From: Adiantum capillus-veneris
Taxonomy: Eukaryota; Streptophyta; Polypodiopsida; Polypodiales; Pteridaceae
Assembly (NCBI GenBank): GCA_014529385.2
Contig: CM043959.1
Coordinates: 88,947,529-89,011,528, forward strand
Reading direction: 5' to 3'
DNA length: 64,000 nucleotides
The stretch's first letter is position 1. Each line of letters begins with the position of its first letter. Shown here piece after piece: positions 55,441-64,000 of this stretch. The notes under the pieces are model-generated. The model was given only the letters and a program-made list of their open reading frames with translations. It was not told where the DNA came from and did no database searches. A program made the translations under genes and the position numbers.

Positions 55441-56900
55441 TTTGCAACCTTTGTTTTCAATCGAGAGTAATTTCTTCAATCAAATCATTCCCAAACCACG
55501 ACACACGTTTCTTGCAACAGTCTTGTTGCCAAACCATTGGTATGAGCATTGATATCATTGTTTGTATGGTTTCAATATCACAGCTTACATATACATATTA
55601 TGATATTGACATTGATGCCAATTGTGATACTGATGTCCATACAAATGACCTACATACCATAAACACTAACGCCCATATCAACTAAGTCTACAAATACTCT
55701 AGGATTTGCCACCCATCGGCCATAGAGTACATGAGGCCATGTCTCACCAAGTTTTCTCTATAAAACACTTAGCAATTGTGAACTTTCAAAAAACCACAAA
55801 TTGACAATGTAAAGACGAGAGGATTACAAAATTAGGACTTAAAAATACTTTGTATATTTCATTACTTATTTATGCAAAGTATTGTCTGATGCAACCAAAA
55901 TGAATGCATAAAGCATCTTGTTTAGCATAGAACCTGGTGCTGACAGTAAAGTGCTTGTCTACAAAAAGGGAGATAATCTCATCCCAAAGAAAAAACATTC
56001 ACATTGAAATGCAAAAGTAGAAGTGCTAGCGAAGAGCTACTTCGGCCATTATACCTCATCCTACATCAGCTCGAGTTCGTAATGGTGATTCCAAATCAAG
56101 AAGTGATAACAACCAACAATTAGGAAACAATATGATAAATAAACAATCAAAATACTAAAATATGTTATAAAATCTAATGGCTCACCTAGCCATGCTATGA
56201 TACAAACTCGATGAGTAGATGGAGACCCTCCTTTGTGTCATATATTTGAGCTCTCATGGCTTGTTTGTCTCCTAGTAATGAAGAGCTATTCCAAGAATCA
56301 AATCAAACCAAAAGATTGGAAATAATGCTTACAAAATTTAAAAAAATATGGAGACATAAAACTTATAGATTTCTCCTCAAAGACTAGTTGCCACTCCCAC
56401 AATGATGCAAAGAACTTGGATCCACTCATGCCCTTTTGATGTCTCTTTGTTGTCTACATCTATTAGAACATGCAAGCCTCCTCCTTGATGGTCCTCTTAT
56501 TTTATCTATTGGGAAAATATAGTTCCCTAACCCCTCCTTGTAGGCTCAACAAGCATCCAAATGCTTGTGCATGTTCTCTTGCGTCCGATTGATCATTATG
56601 GTGGTGGAGAAGGTCTTAAAGGGGGAAGGTGCATGAAACAAAGAGTGAAGGATATGTATAATCCATTTTTTTCTTTGGCGTATCTTAATTCTTCCAAGAC
56701 TCTAGGATGGTGTTCTACAAGATCTACTGGCACATATCATACATGCTAAAACGCAACATTTTCTTATCTTCATCCATGTATGTCACATGTGCTTTGATTT
56801 ATACTAAGAAAAAGACAAATAAATTGAAGAAATCAAGTTCAAATGAAGAAATTTAGTTTCCCAATCATCAACATCAATTGTATCTTCATCTAGTTCATTC
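55441..56900. other. No gene recognised
   Basis: AT-rich. The plus-strand frame 55383-55685 is Asp/Thr/Asn-rich because of ATTGATATTGAT-type sequence and has no domain. Confidence 0.45.
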
Positions 56901-57149
56901 AATAAGAAGAAAGTGTATAATTGTGGAAATCCGGGACAATTTTCCAAGGATTGTTATAAAAAAAATGTATGCATTGTGATAAAAAGGGTCATCCACCAAC
57001 CAAGTATCCAACCAAAGGTAGAAACAACATTTGATTCAAGAAGAAAGGTTAAGTTAGCATTGCAGATTCTGAAAAAGAAGAAAAAGACAACAAGGAAGAG
57101 AGAAAATTTCTCCATGTTTACACTATACAATGGAATTATAGTGAGACAA
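56900..57149 (+). pseudogene. Retroelement gag zinc-knuckle fragment (fossil)
   Basis: VYNCGNPGQFSKDCYKK is a CCHC-type zinc-knuckle region, and a second Cys/His cluster follows in another frame (MHCDKKGHPPTKYPTKG). A Lys/Glu-rich tail comes next. It resembles copia gag. The fragment is small and broken and directly precedes the LTR of the copia relic on the other strand. Confidence 0.5.
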
Positions 57150-57438
57150 TGATGTACTATTGAGTGGATTAGGAAGAAATCCATTTGTAATAAATATAAC
57201 CATTGAGAAACTACACGATAGAGATGAAGATGGAAAGCATGATTATTGAACTAAAAAAAGGCTCACGCAGAAGAGCTCAATTTATAGTCTCGATCTTGAA
57301 AAAGAGTGTGATGGAGGTAGTACCTCATGCTCAAGGCCAAAGGCTATGTGGATGGCTCCCTAAGAGTGTGGGTGAATCCTACAATGTAGGATCGACGTGC
57401 ATGTACTCAAATGTGAGTGTCATTTGGTGTCATCATTA

Positions 57439-57702
57439 GAAAAAATATGAACCCCAAAAGGGCCTTGTAAGAGCAACCAACCATATTTTAGTCAACAATA
57501 GGACATAAAGAGCTCGGCAATGCAATCCAAATGCACTATTGTTCGACAAATTTCAAGTTAAAATGCTCAAGTTATGTCCATTCAAAAAAATGCAAAAAAA
57601 ATAGTGGGACCGTGGCCACACACCCATTCTCATTGGTGTAGAGAGTATATCTCAAAAGCATCTCTGATCCTAAAGGGCCCTTTTGGGGTCCATATTTTCC
57701 CT
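57439..57702. mobile_element. MITE-like insertion in the left copia LTR
   Basis: Inverted repeats of about 25 bases bound this 264-bp block: AAAATATGAACCCCAAAAGG at 57443-57462 and the complement of CCTTTTGGGGTCCATATTTT at 57679-57698, with one mismatch in these 20 bases. The right LTR of the copia relic lacks the block (GTGTCATATCATGTAATG at about 59962), giving an empty site. The target duplication is not clear. A related right half, without the left arm, lies at about 37820-37920. Confidence 0.5.
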
Positions 57703-57999
57703 ATATGATATCATGTGTATTTCAATGTGCATGTAGTAAAAGGTTACTCATAGGTTAAATCCTATACACACAAACTTACCCTTGGGGTTTAGACTATGTG
57801 AAAGCACTCATATGTCTCTGAGGGTTCACCTCATACTCATGGGTGCCTATCAAGTCTCACACTCGTACTCATAGGACGTAAAGGTGCCTCAATGATTAGA
57901 AAGTAATCATGGGTGCCAATCTAGTTGTTCAAAACGGAGACCAAGCACTCATGGGGGAATATTGCATAATTGATACAATAGAATAAACTAGAGGGTAAT

Positions 58000-58730
58000 A
58001 ATCATATGCATTCTCTAGAGCATGAGTCAGAATCGACACAACTAGAGTGGATAGATCCTTGATCCTTTGCTTCTTCTTCATATGCAAAATTAACCTTGTT
58101 CTTGGTTGGCCTTGTTGGTGATGACATTATTCATCTTTGGTTGATCCTTGAAGAAGCGTCACACAAGAGGATGTCATATCTTGCCACAATAGGTGCACTT
58201 CTTGTTCCTATAACACTCTTTAGGTTGGTGACCTAACTTGCCACACAAAAAACACTTGGTCTTTGAAGTCGAGGCTAGGTGCACTCTTGTTGTAGAGAAT
58301 CTACCATAGCTTCAAGATCTAGTGGTGGTTCTTTTTCTTCCAAGATGGTGACTACGTTGTCATACTGAGGTGGTAGTGCTCCGATCATTACTGCAACTTT
58401 ATCTTCTTGCTTGACTTCAAACTTTATGTAGGTGAATTGAGTATATGAACGATTCTAGTATCTAGGCTTGCAATATCTTCTCCATTTTCCACAATGAGTC
58501 TATAGCATTGCCTCTTGAGGATGACTCTACCTTTTCTTTTGCTCATGCCCCAAAATTTTCCTCCAAGATATCCGAGGTATCAAAGGCACTTGTGCATTCA
58601 TCAACAAAGTGAACCTAATTGGCATACAATGCAGTGATGATAATGCCTAATGCTTGTTCATCTTTAGCTTGAAGTTGTTGGGGCCCTCTTGAATAGAGAG
58701 ATTGTTGGTTTCCACTTGTGGGAACAATCT
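58000..58730 (-). pseudogene. Copia gag with zinc knuckle (fossil)
   Basis: On the minus strand EVKQEDKVAVMIGALPPQYD, then NVVTILEEKEPPLDLEAMVD and SLQQE match the capsid part of copia gag, and KCFLCGKLGHQPKECYRNKK is a CX2CX4HX4C zinc knuckle with a second Cys pair after it (CTYCGK). The frame is broken. Confidence 0.65.
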
Positions 58731-60005
58731 ATAGAGAAAGAGCTTTGACCACTTATTGTGGGAAGTCTCTCCTTGGAGGGAGATGGATTGGTGTTAGTTT
58801 GAGAGCACTAATAGCATGTGGGAATGATTTCCTACGGAGTGGACACTTGGTATGAACCTAATATGAGAGGATGTGGCATTTGAACGTGGACTTCCTCTAG
58901 AAATTTTTGATCGTGTGAACATCCCCTTGTGGACCCAAAAAATGCTTCCAATCCAATTTACTACGAGAGCAGTAAATCCCAATAGCCAAGATCCCAAGAT
59001 AGACTATTGAACCCATGACCCAACAACGCCAAATAGAGCTTGTGGCCTAACCAAGTGTCCAAGGGCCACTTGTGTGGAGGGAAGGTCGGAATTAGGAGTT
59101 TTGTTCTTCTCCTAATAGAAGCACGCGCATGAACGCGCGTGCACACATGAAAGTGAATTGAGGAATGCAATTGGGTTATCAAATGAAGTGCAAACTTAGT
59201 GTTCAAGAGCTCAATCAAAAGAGGTTGTCAATCACTATGTGTACACGCATGTTCCAAAAGAATAGGGTTATTGTGATGAGAGTAATTGGAAAAGAAGCTA
59301 AGAGGAAATTCACTTAATGAGCACACAAAAGAGGGATAATCAACTCATTCTACTTAACTTGATTACTTGCCGATGAGGTAACTTAGCGTGGGAATATTCA
59401 AGACCATTATTGATGTAAGTGATCAGTAAATAGAAGGAGAATTTTCTTAAGATTGAACTAGAAAGATGTACACACACTGATGCAACCTAATGGGACTCTA
59501 ATCCAAATCAATAACTATATTAATGACACAAAGGAATTAGAGCCATGTACATAATTACCCTTGATGATCAAGCAAGGGATTAGTGATTCTCATTACCAAG
59601 TAGCCTATTCGACTAGCAAGGCACCAACTATTATAAATCTCTGATACCAATTGATGGAGTATAGAGCTATATGGGATTAAGCAAAGACCCATTCATAAAC
59701 AACGTAACCATTGAACAATTACAAAATAAAGAAATGAGGATAGAAAAGCTTGATTATTGAATTGAAAAAAGATTCATACAAAAAAGCTCAATTTAGACTT
59801 TAGAGCTTGGCATTGAGTGTAGGTGAGTCTAGTGAAGGTAATAGCTCATGCTAAAGGCCAAAAGCCATGTGAATGACTATGGGTCAACCCTACAATGTAG
59901 GAGATTTGGAGCCTAGTGCAAAGTGGATATGTTAAAATGTGAGTGTCATTTCATGTTGTGGTGTCATATCATGTAATGTCAATCTACATGTAGTAATTGG
60001 GGATA

Positions 60006-61780
60006 GCTATCTTGGTCCTAGGTGATTTATTTTTTGAGGGGAAGGATCTTTAGTCTATCAAAACTTTGAAGCTTGTGTGGCATAGTCTTTGTGAGTATCT
60101 TAGCCTATGTGGTAGTCTCTGTGGCCTTGGTCACTAGTCCAAATGCCAAGAAGGAGGTTTATAACAATCATGGTGCGATTAGATTTGGAGAAGGCATTCA
60201 TTGGTGGTTTTCATTTCAAAATTGATGCATGCTATGAGTCTTGGCCCTCCTTTGTCCAATATTATACACACCATGGATGCACATTCGTCCCTTGTTCCAT
60301 GATGAAATGTGGTCACTCGCCCCATATCAATCACATGCTCAATGAAGAAGGATTTTCCATTCAACCCCTTTTTTGTCATTGCTACCCACCCCATATTCAC
60401 GTTTCTTTTTCATTTGGCAATGGATAATGAAACTGTAGGACTTCTAGGCAAGGCATTTGAAACTTTTTAGAAAACTTGTAGGTAAATTATTGGCCAATGA
60501 TTCCTTTTTTTTCTTGAAGAGACATTACAAATCTAGAAAAAGCATTGTTGTGTTGGTGTGCTGTTATGGATCTCAAGCAAGGATTAAAAAAAAGGGTGGA
60601 GATCACAAGCATATTTCTTTCATAAGCGGCTAAAGTAGCTTTAGAAAAATGTTTTCGTATTTCATGCTTTAATTTTCCTTTGAATTCTAGAGCAATAGCA
60701 TGAATCATTCAACCCATGTTCAATAGAAAATAGGAAAGGTTTCAACCTCATGGCAGCACAGATATGCCCCTAAAAGAATGGGTGGGTTGGAAAATACGGA
60801 TTTATGACCACATTTGAGAGCCAAGGTTTGGATCCATCTCCAGGATATGTGCTGATTCCACAAAGCCATAGGATTTTACCGTTGAGTAGTTAATATGTCA
60901 AATCTCCCACACGTGGCGAGAGAGGCAATGTTGAGGAAGATAGACAACACCTCATTGCTTGTACTTTCGGAAAGAACATAAAGGCCTTTGTCTCCTGTAT
61001 GTGATTTAATGTTGCTGGTGAATCTTTTGCCCCTCCAACCTAGGGTTTTGGAAGCACTCACATTTTCAACTGATTTTGGATTTGCTTTATTATTGGGGTT
61101 TTGCAAAATAGGATCAAAAGGAATGTCTTTCATACTTATGGGGAATGAACTTCAAAAATAAGTATTCTGCTTGAGAGGCATTTTGCTTTCCAATGTATCT
61201 TTGTTAACTTATCTTGGGCTATGGCAAATGCACAAGTTTAAAAGGATGGCATCTTGGTAGCTATATTTATTGCCTTCTATCTTCAGCATGACCATCTTGG
61301 CTATGGGCTTTTCATGTTCATGTCCAATATTCATCAGTATGCCTTTTAATGATTGAATGGTCGTTTGGCCATGTACTTTTCTTTTTGGTATTCAATATGA
61401 TTGCACATTACGAGAGTGAGAAAGAAAGAAAGAAAGATCTTTTTACGTCTATAAGAGGCCGAAGTCAGCCTATATGACAAATCAAATGTGTCCTCCATCT
61501 AATGGTGTCACATTTCAATGTGAACTAGGATCACGGGTGTGCCGGAAATAAATATAACACTACCTTCTTCCTTGCACAACAAAACGTGTGCATCAGCATA
61601 GTGTAAGACATTCACCTTGAGATGGAGAGGTCATGAGGTCAAACCTCACTATACATGAAACAATGGGTGGTACAAGAAATCTCTAGTCCAATTATTCTCA
61701 ACAAGGAGACTTGAGCTTATAGAACAAAAGAAGTATACACTCTAGTTGGAGGAATATAGCCAGTAAAATTACAGGAGGAT
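60006..61780. other. No recognised gene; weak coding-like frames
   Basis: Minus-strand frames at 60487-60708 and 60876-61133 (NKANPKSVENVSASKTLGWR, SNIKSHTGDKGLYVLSESTS) have fair composition but no domain. A GAAAGAAAGAAAGAAAG run lies near 61417-61436. Confidence 0.35.
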
Positions 61781-62520
61781 GGACTGCAATGCTGACCCAG
61801 GTTAGAAGTGAGATTAAACATACATATGCCCGTGTGTTAAAGAAGAACCCATTGCACAATTTTGTGCGACTATTGAATGAAGAAATGGATATGAAAATTG
61901 CCATTGCTCTTGCATGCCAAAACAAGCCTGCAAGCTTAAATGTTCTCGGCAGCTTCCTCCAGCATTTTCACTGCCAATAAAGAATATTTGAGACAAGATA
62001 GTCAGCCATTCGATATAGTGATTGTCAGTTGAAAGAAAGAGAGAGAAATGTAAGTGCAAAACCTACACTAATCTTAATCATCTAAGAGCGTTCATCCACA
62101 GGGAAAACATGAAGCTTTTATGGATGCTAAATCTTGTGTGGCATTGAAGCACATCGAAGGGCCCAATGTAAGAACCAATGAGATTTACACGCCGAGGTAA
62201 CAATGACGGTACTCCCAGTATAGGCCAAGGAAGCAGAATAAAACCAGAAAATCTGCCTTCACAGAGTGGTAGCAAAAACCATGGAAGCACCGTACAAAGT
62301 GTGCTCGACGCTCGTGCAGCTTAAAGTCAAGAGGGCTAACTGCATCACCTCAGAAACCATGTCTGGCCTCTCAAACTCAAGCTGGCAATGTTTGCTGCCC
62401 AAAATGTGCAAAACGATGATCTTGCCCACCTCCACAAGAAGGTGGTCTTCACCAAGTCTCGAACTTCTCCTCCATTCGGGAAATCAGTAATCTCTCTCTG
62501 GGATTGTCTGAGACTTGTAT
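61780..62520 (+). pseudogene. Coding-like stretch, unknown
   Basis: Plus-strand pieces at 61789-61980 (LTQVRSEIKHTYARVLKKNP, NEEMDMKIAIALACQNKPAS) and about 62360-62510 (LKLKLAMFAAQNVQNDDLAH, KKVVFTKSRTSPPFGKSVIS) read like protein. They are separated by stops, so they could be exons, or a decayed gene. The minus strand of 62078-62593 also has plausible sequence. I recognise no family and cannot decide the strand with confidence. Confidence 0.25.
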
Positions 62521-63480
62521 AGTAACAAGGGACGTGTCCTGAAGAGCTGGGGTGGGAACGGGGACGGCGTTTAGAGGGAAATCTTCTTTCCACAAGTGGG
62601 GCTCAAAACAAGGGGATGGCCCTGGATGGTGCTGGATGGCCCATGGGGGGAGGGGACAAGAAGCCCAAAAATGGGCGTCCCCTATTACTATGATTCAGGT
62701 GCATGGCTGGAAGTTTTTATGATTCAGGTGCATTTAGTGTATAAAAACCACTTGGAAGGTGGTGACTCAATTTTGAAATGGGAAAGGTCACTTTTCTCAA
62801 GTGAAAGGTCACCTTGTACTTTGGGAGGTGAAAGGAGGTAGGCCTAGCTATTGTCCACTGGGTAAAGGGGGAAGGAGATACCAAAAAAGGCACTTTTCTT
62901 TCCTAGCCTTGGATTGGATCCAGATTGGATGGCCAAGATTAAGGGCGCCTTCAATCCTTTCCTCTTTCATCCTAGCCTTTGATTTCTAGAAACATCCAAG
63001 AGTCCAAATTCAAAATATCTTTTATGGTGCATCCAAAGGTTCAGATTTAAACCCTTAATCTCTATAGCCTCAAACCACCTTGTAGTTTTGTGTGTCCCCT
63101 TAATTACCTACACATCAGAAATTTTAAGCAATTCCTTACAAGGCCCAAGAAGGGTCAATATATTTCTTGAAAGGTTTTAACATGTTGATGCTCGATGTTT
63201 GACAACGGATAACCTCTTAAACTTCGTCATTTAAATCCTACTCAAGGTTTCAACTTGACGCTTGAATTGGAAGCTTCAATACACAATTTGATCCTTGATC
63301 TAAATGGTCTTCTCATTCACAAATTGAATCTACAAGAAGACATGGTCTCCCCATCTTGGAATCTTGACTATTACCAGGTTCTGGTGGAAAAGCCAAGAAG
63401 GCTTGACTTCCTCCTGTGCCCTGATGCAAGACGATTTCTCTTGTGGGCAGGTACACACTTCCAAAGTCTACATATGGAAC
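62521..63480. other. No gene recognised
   Basis: A short GC-rich patch lies at 62530-62680. No domain-bearing frame is seen. Confidence 0.4.
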
Positions 63481-63881
63481 ACTTTACAAGTGCGTGGGCT
63501 GGCTGCTGCTGTAATCCCTTCCCTACGCCTTCGCCCTCCCCCCCCCCCCCCCCCCCCCAGCGCTGCCCGCCTGCCCCCCCGCTAGCCCTCTCTTCCCCCC
63601 TCACTGCTCTGCTCGCCCACGCGCTGCCCTAACCCTGCTGTAGCAGCTCGCGCTACTGCTGCTGCTGCAGCCCCGCCCGCCTTTTCCGCCCCTGCCGCCA
63701 GCTGCCCTCCCCTTGGTGCAGTCGCTCCGGCCATTGCCGCCCCCGCCTTTTGCTGCCAGCGCTCCCGTATTACCCCCCCGGCCCGCCTGCTTTTTATTTC
63801 CTCCCAGTTGCATCCTGCAAATCGGTACCTACAGCATTGAGTCCATTGAGTCCTCTTCTTACGCCACAGCAGTAGACACAG
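63481..63881 (+). promoter_or_regulatory. GC- and CpG-rich region, possible host promoter and 5' UTR
   Basis: From about 63490 the sequence shifts to high GC with many CG dinucleotides, quite unlike the AT-rich repeats before it. It includes a C21 run (63538-63558), GCTGCTGCTGCAG trinucleotide sequence and several CCGCC/CCCGCC boxes. CTTTTTATTTCC near 63789-63801 is AT-rich. It directly precedes an open frame starting at 63882. I infer a promoter or 5' UTR; no element is proven. Confidence 0.4.
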
Positions 63882-64000
63882 ATGGAGGCTCCAGCTTCGC
63901 CACAGAGGGACTCGCTTGAAGCCCCCTCGCCCGACCCCGCTGAGCACACCATTCAACTTGCTCTTTCGCCGACAGAGCAAGCGAGCCTTGCTGCAGAGGT
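63882..64000 (+). CDS. 5' end of a putative host gene, runs off the window
   Basis: The ATG at 63882 opens a frame with no stop for the remaining 39 codons. The translation starts MEAPASPQRDSLEAPSPDPA and continues EHTIQLALSPTEQASLAAEV. It is Ala/Pro/Ser/Glu-rich with even use of GC-ending codons, unlike the decayed frames elsewhere. Ala/Pro/Ser-rich disordered N termini are common in plant nuclear or signalling proteins, but I recognise no family. The context ACAGATGGAGG has G at +4. The start at 63882 is the only ATG in this frame after the GC-rich leader; an exon boundary could lie beyond the window. A chance frame of this length is possible. Confidence 0.4.
   Translation, partial: MEAPASPQRDSLEAPSPDPAEHTIQLALSPTEQASLAAE

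Larger units (their letters stand above)
57150..60005 (-). mobile_element. Ty1/copia relic with gag and two LTRs (fossil)
   Basis: 57150-57439 resembles 59652-59950 (shared AACCATTGA, ATGATTATTGAA, GCTCAATTTA, CTCATGCTCAAGGCCAAAGG, CCTACAATGTAGGA, GTGAGTGTCATTT). The complement of TGATACCAA just left of 59652 is an initiator tRNA-Met-type primer-binding site, so the right repeat is the 5' LTR. Between them the minus strand has copia gag (58000-58730). Protease, integrase and reverse transcriptase are not recognised. LTR similarity is low by eye (roughly 75-80%), so this is an old element. Broken. Confidence 0.6.

Noticed and set aside
60143-60427. VRLDLEKAF resembling a LINE reverse-transcriptase block
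   Set aside because: The neighbouring reverse-transcriptase blocks, including a (F/Y)xDD motif, are absent in all frames around it, so the match is probably chance.
63582-63980. 132-residue minus-strand Gly/Ala-rich frame
   Set aside because: GC-rich sequence leaves several frames open by chance. The plus-strand frame at 63882 fits better with a leader and start codon, though I cannot exclude the minus strand.

Overview
The window looks like repeat-rich nuclear DNA of a land plant with a large genome. It holds Ty3/gypsy chromovirus copies with chromodomains, a Tat-type gypsy fragment with a second, archaeal-type RNase H, Ty1/copia elements primed by initiator tRNA-Met, two elements primed by tRNA-Asp, LINE fragments, a Mutator-like DNA transposon and many long dinucleotide microsatellites. 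A fern or another non-flowering lineage is a guess; nothing here fixes the species. All LTR elements are treated as fossils.

Layout. 0-3.2 kb has no recognised gene, only a (TC)42 tract and a 113-bp tandem duplication. 3162-4739 is a solo LTR (minus) of the same family as element C. 4740-5931 is a decayed coding-like stretch of unknown family, interrupted by element A. 5932-20641 is element A (minus): a large gypsy-type element with gag, zinc knuckles and a protease but no reverse transcriptase or integrase that I can see. Its 2.4-kb leader carries a regular array of about 299-bp repeats, each centred on a near-perfect palindrome with core CTATCGCGATAG. Inside A lies element B (10940-15142, plus), a young 4.2-kb non-autonomous LTR element with target-site duplication AAATC. 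A and B share an unusual protein module. 20642-23690 holds more decayed coding-like sequence.

23684-36870 is element C, a chromovirus with target-site duplication CCCAC; a Ty1/copia element (28093-33166, minus) is nested in it. 36871-38900 is gene-free with a 27-base C run. 38906-42030 is a Tat-type pol fragment (minus), followed by a LINE ORF1-like reading frame. 44434-45600 is the 3' end of a chromovirus (element D) whose LTR starts with a dense cluster of heat-shock-element motifs. 46280-54345 is another gypsy copy (element E, plus), split by a 4.48-kb Mutator-like element (48127-52609) with a 9-bp target-site duplication. 54.3-60 kb holds gypsy and copia relics (a copia gag with two LTRs and a MITE-like insert). 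60-63.4 kb has no recognised gene apart from weak coding-like frames. At 63.5-64 kb the sequence becomes GC- and CpG-rich, and an open frame starting at 63882 runs off the window; this is the best candidate for a living host gene.

The nesting gives a relative history: the decayed gene is older than A, A is older than B, C is older than its copia insert, and E is older than the Mutator-like element. Hand-counted LTR differences are about 5% for A and C and about 1% for B.
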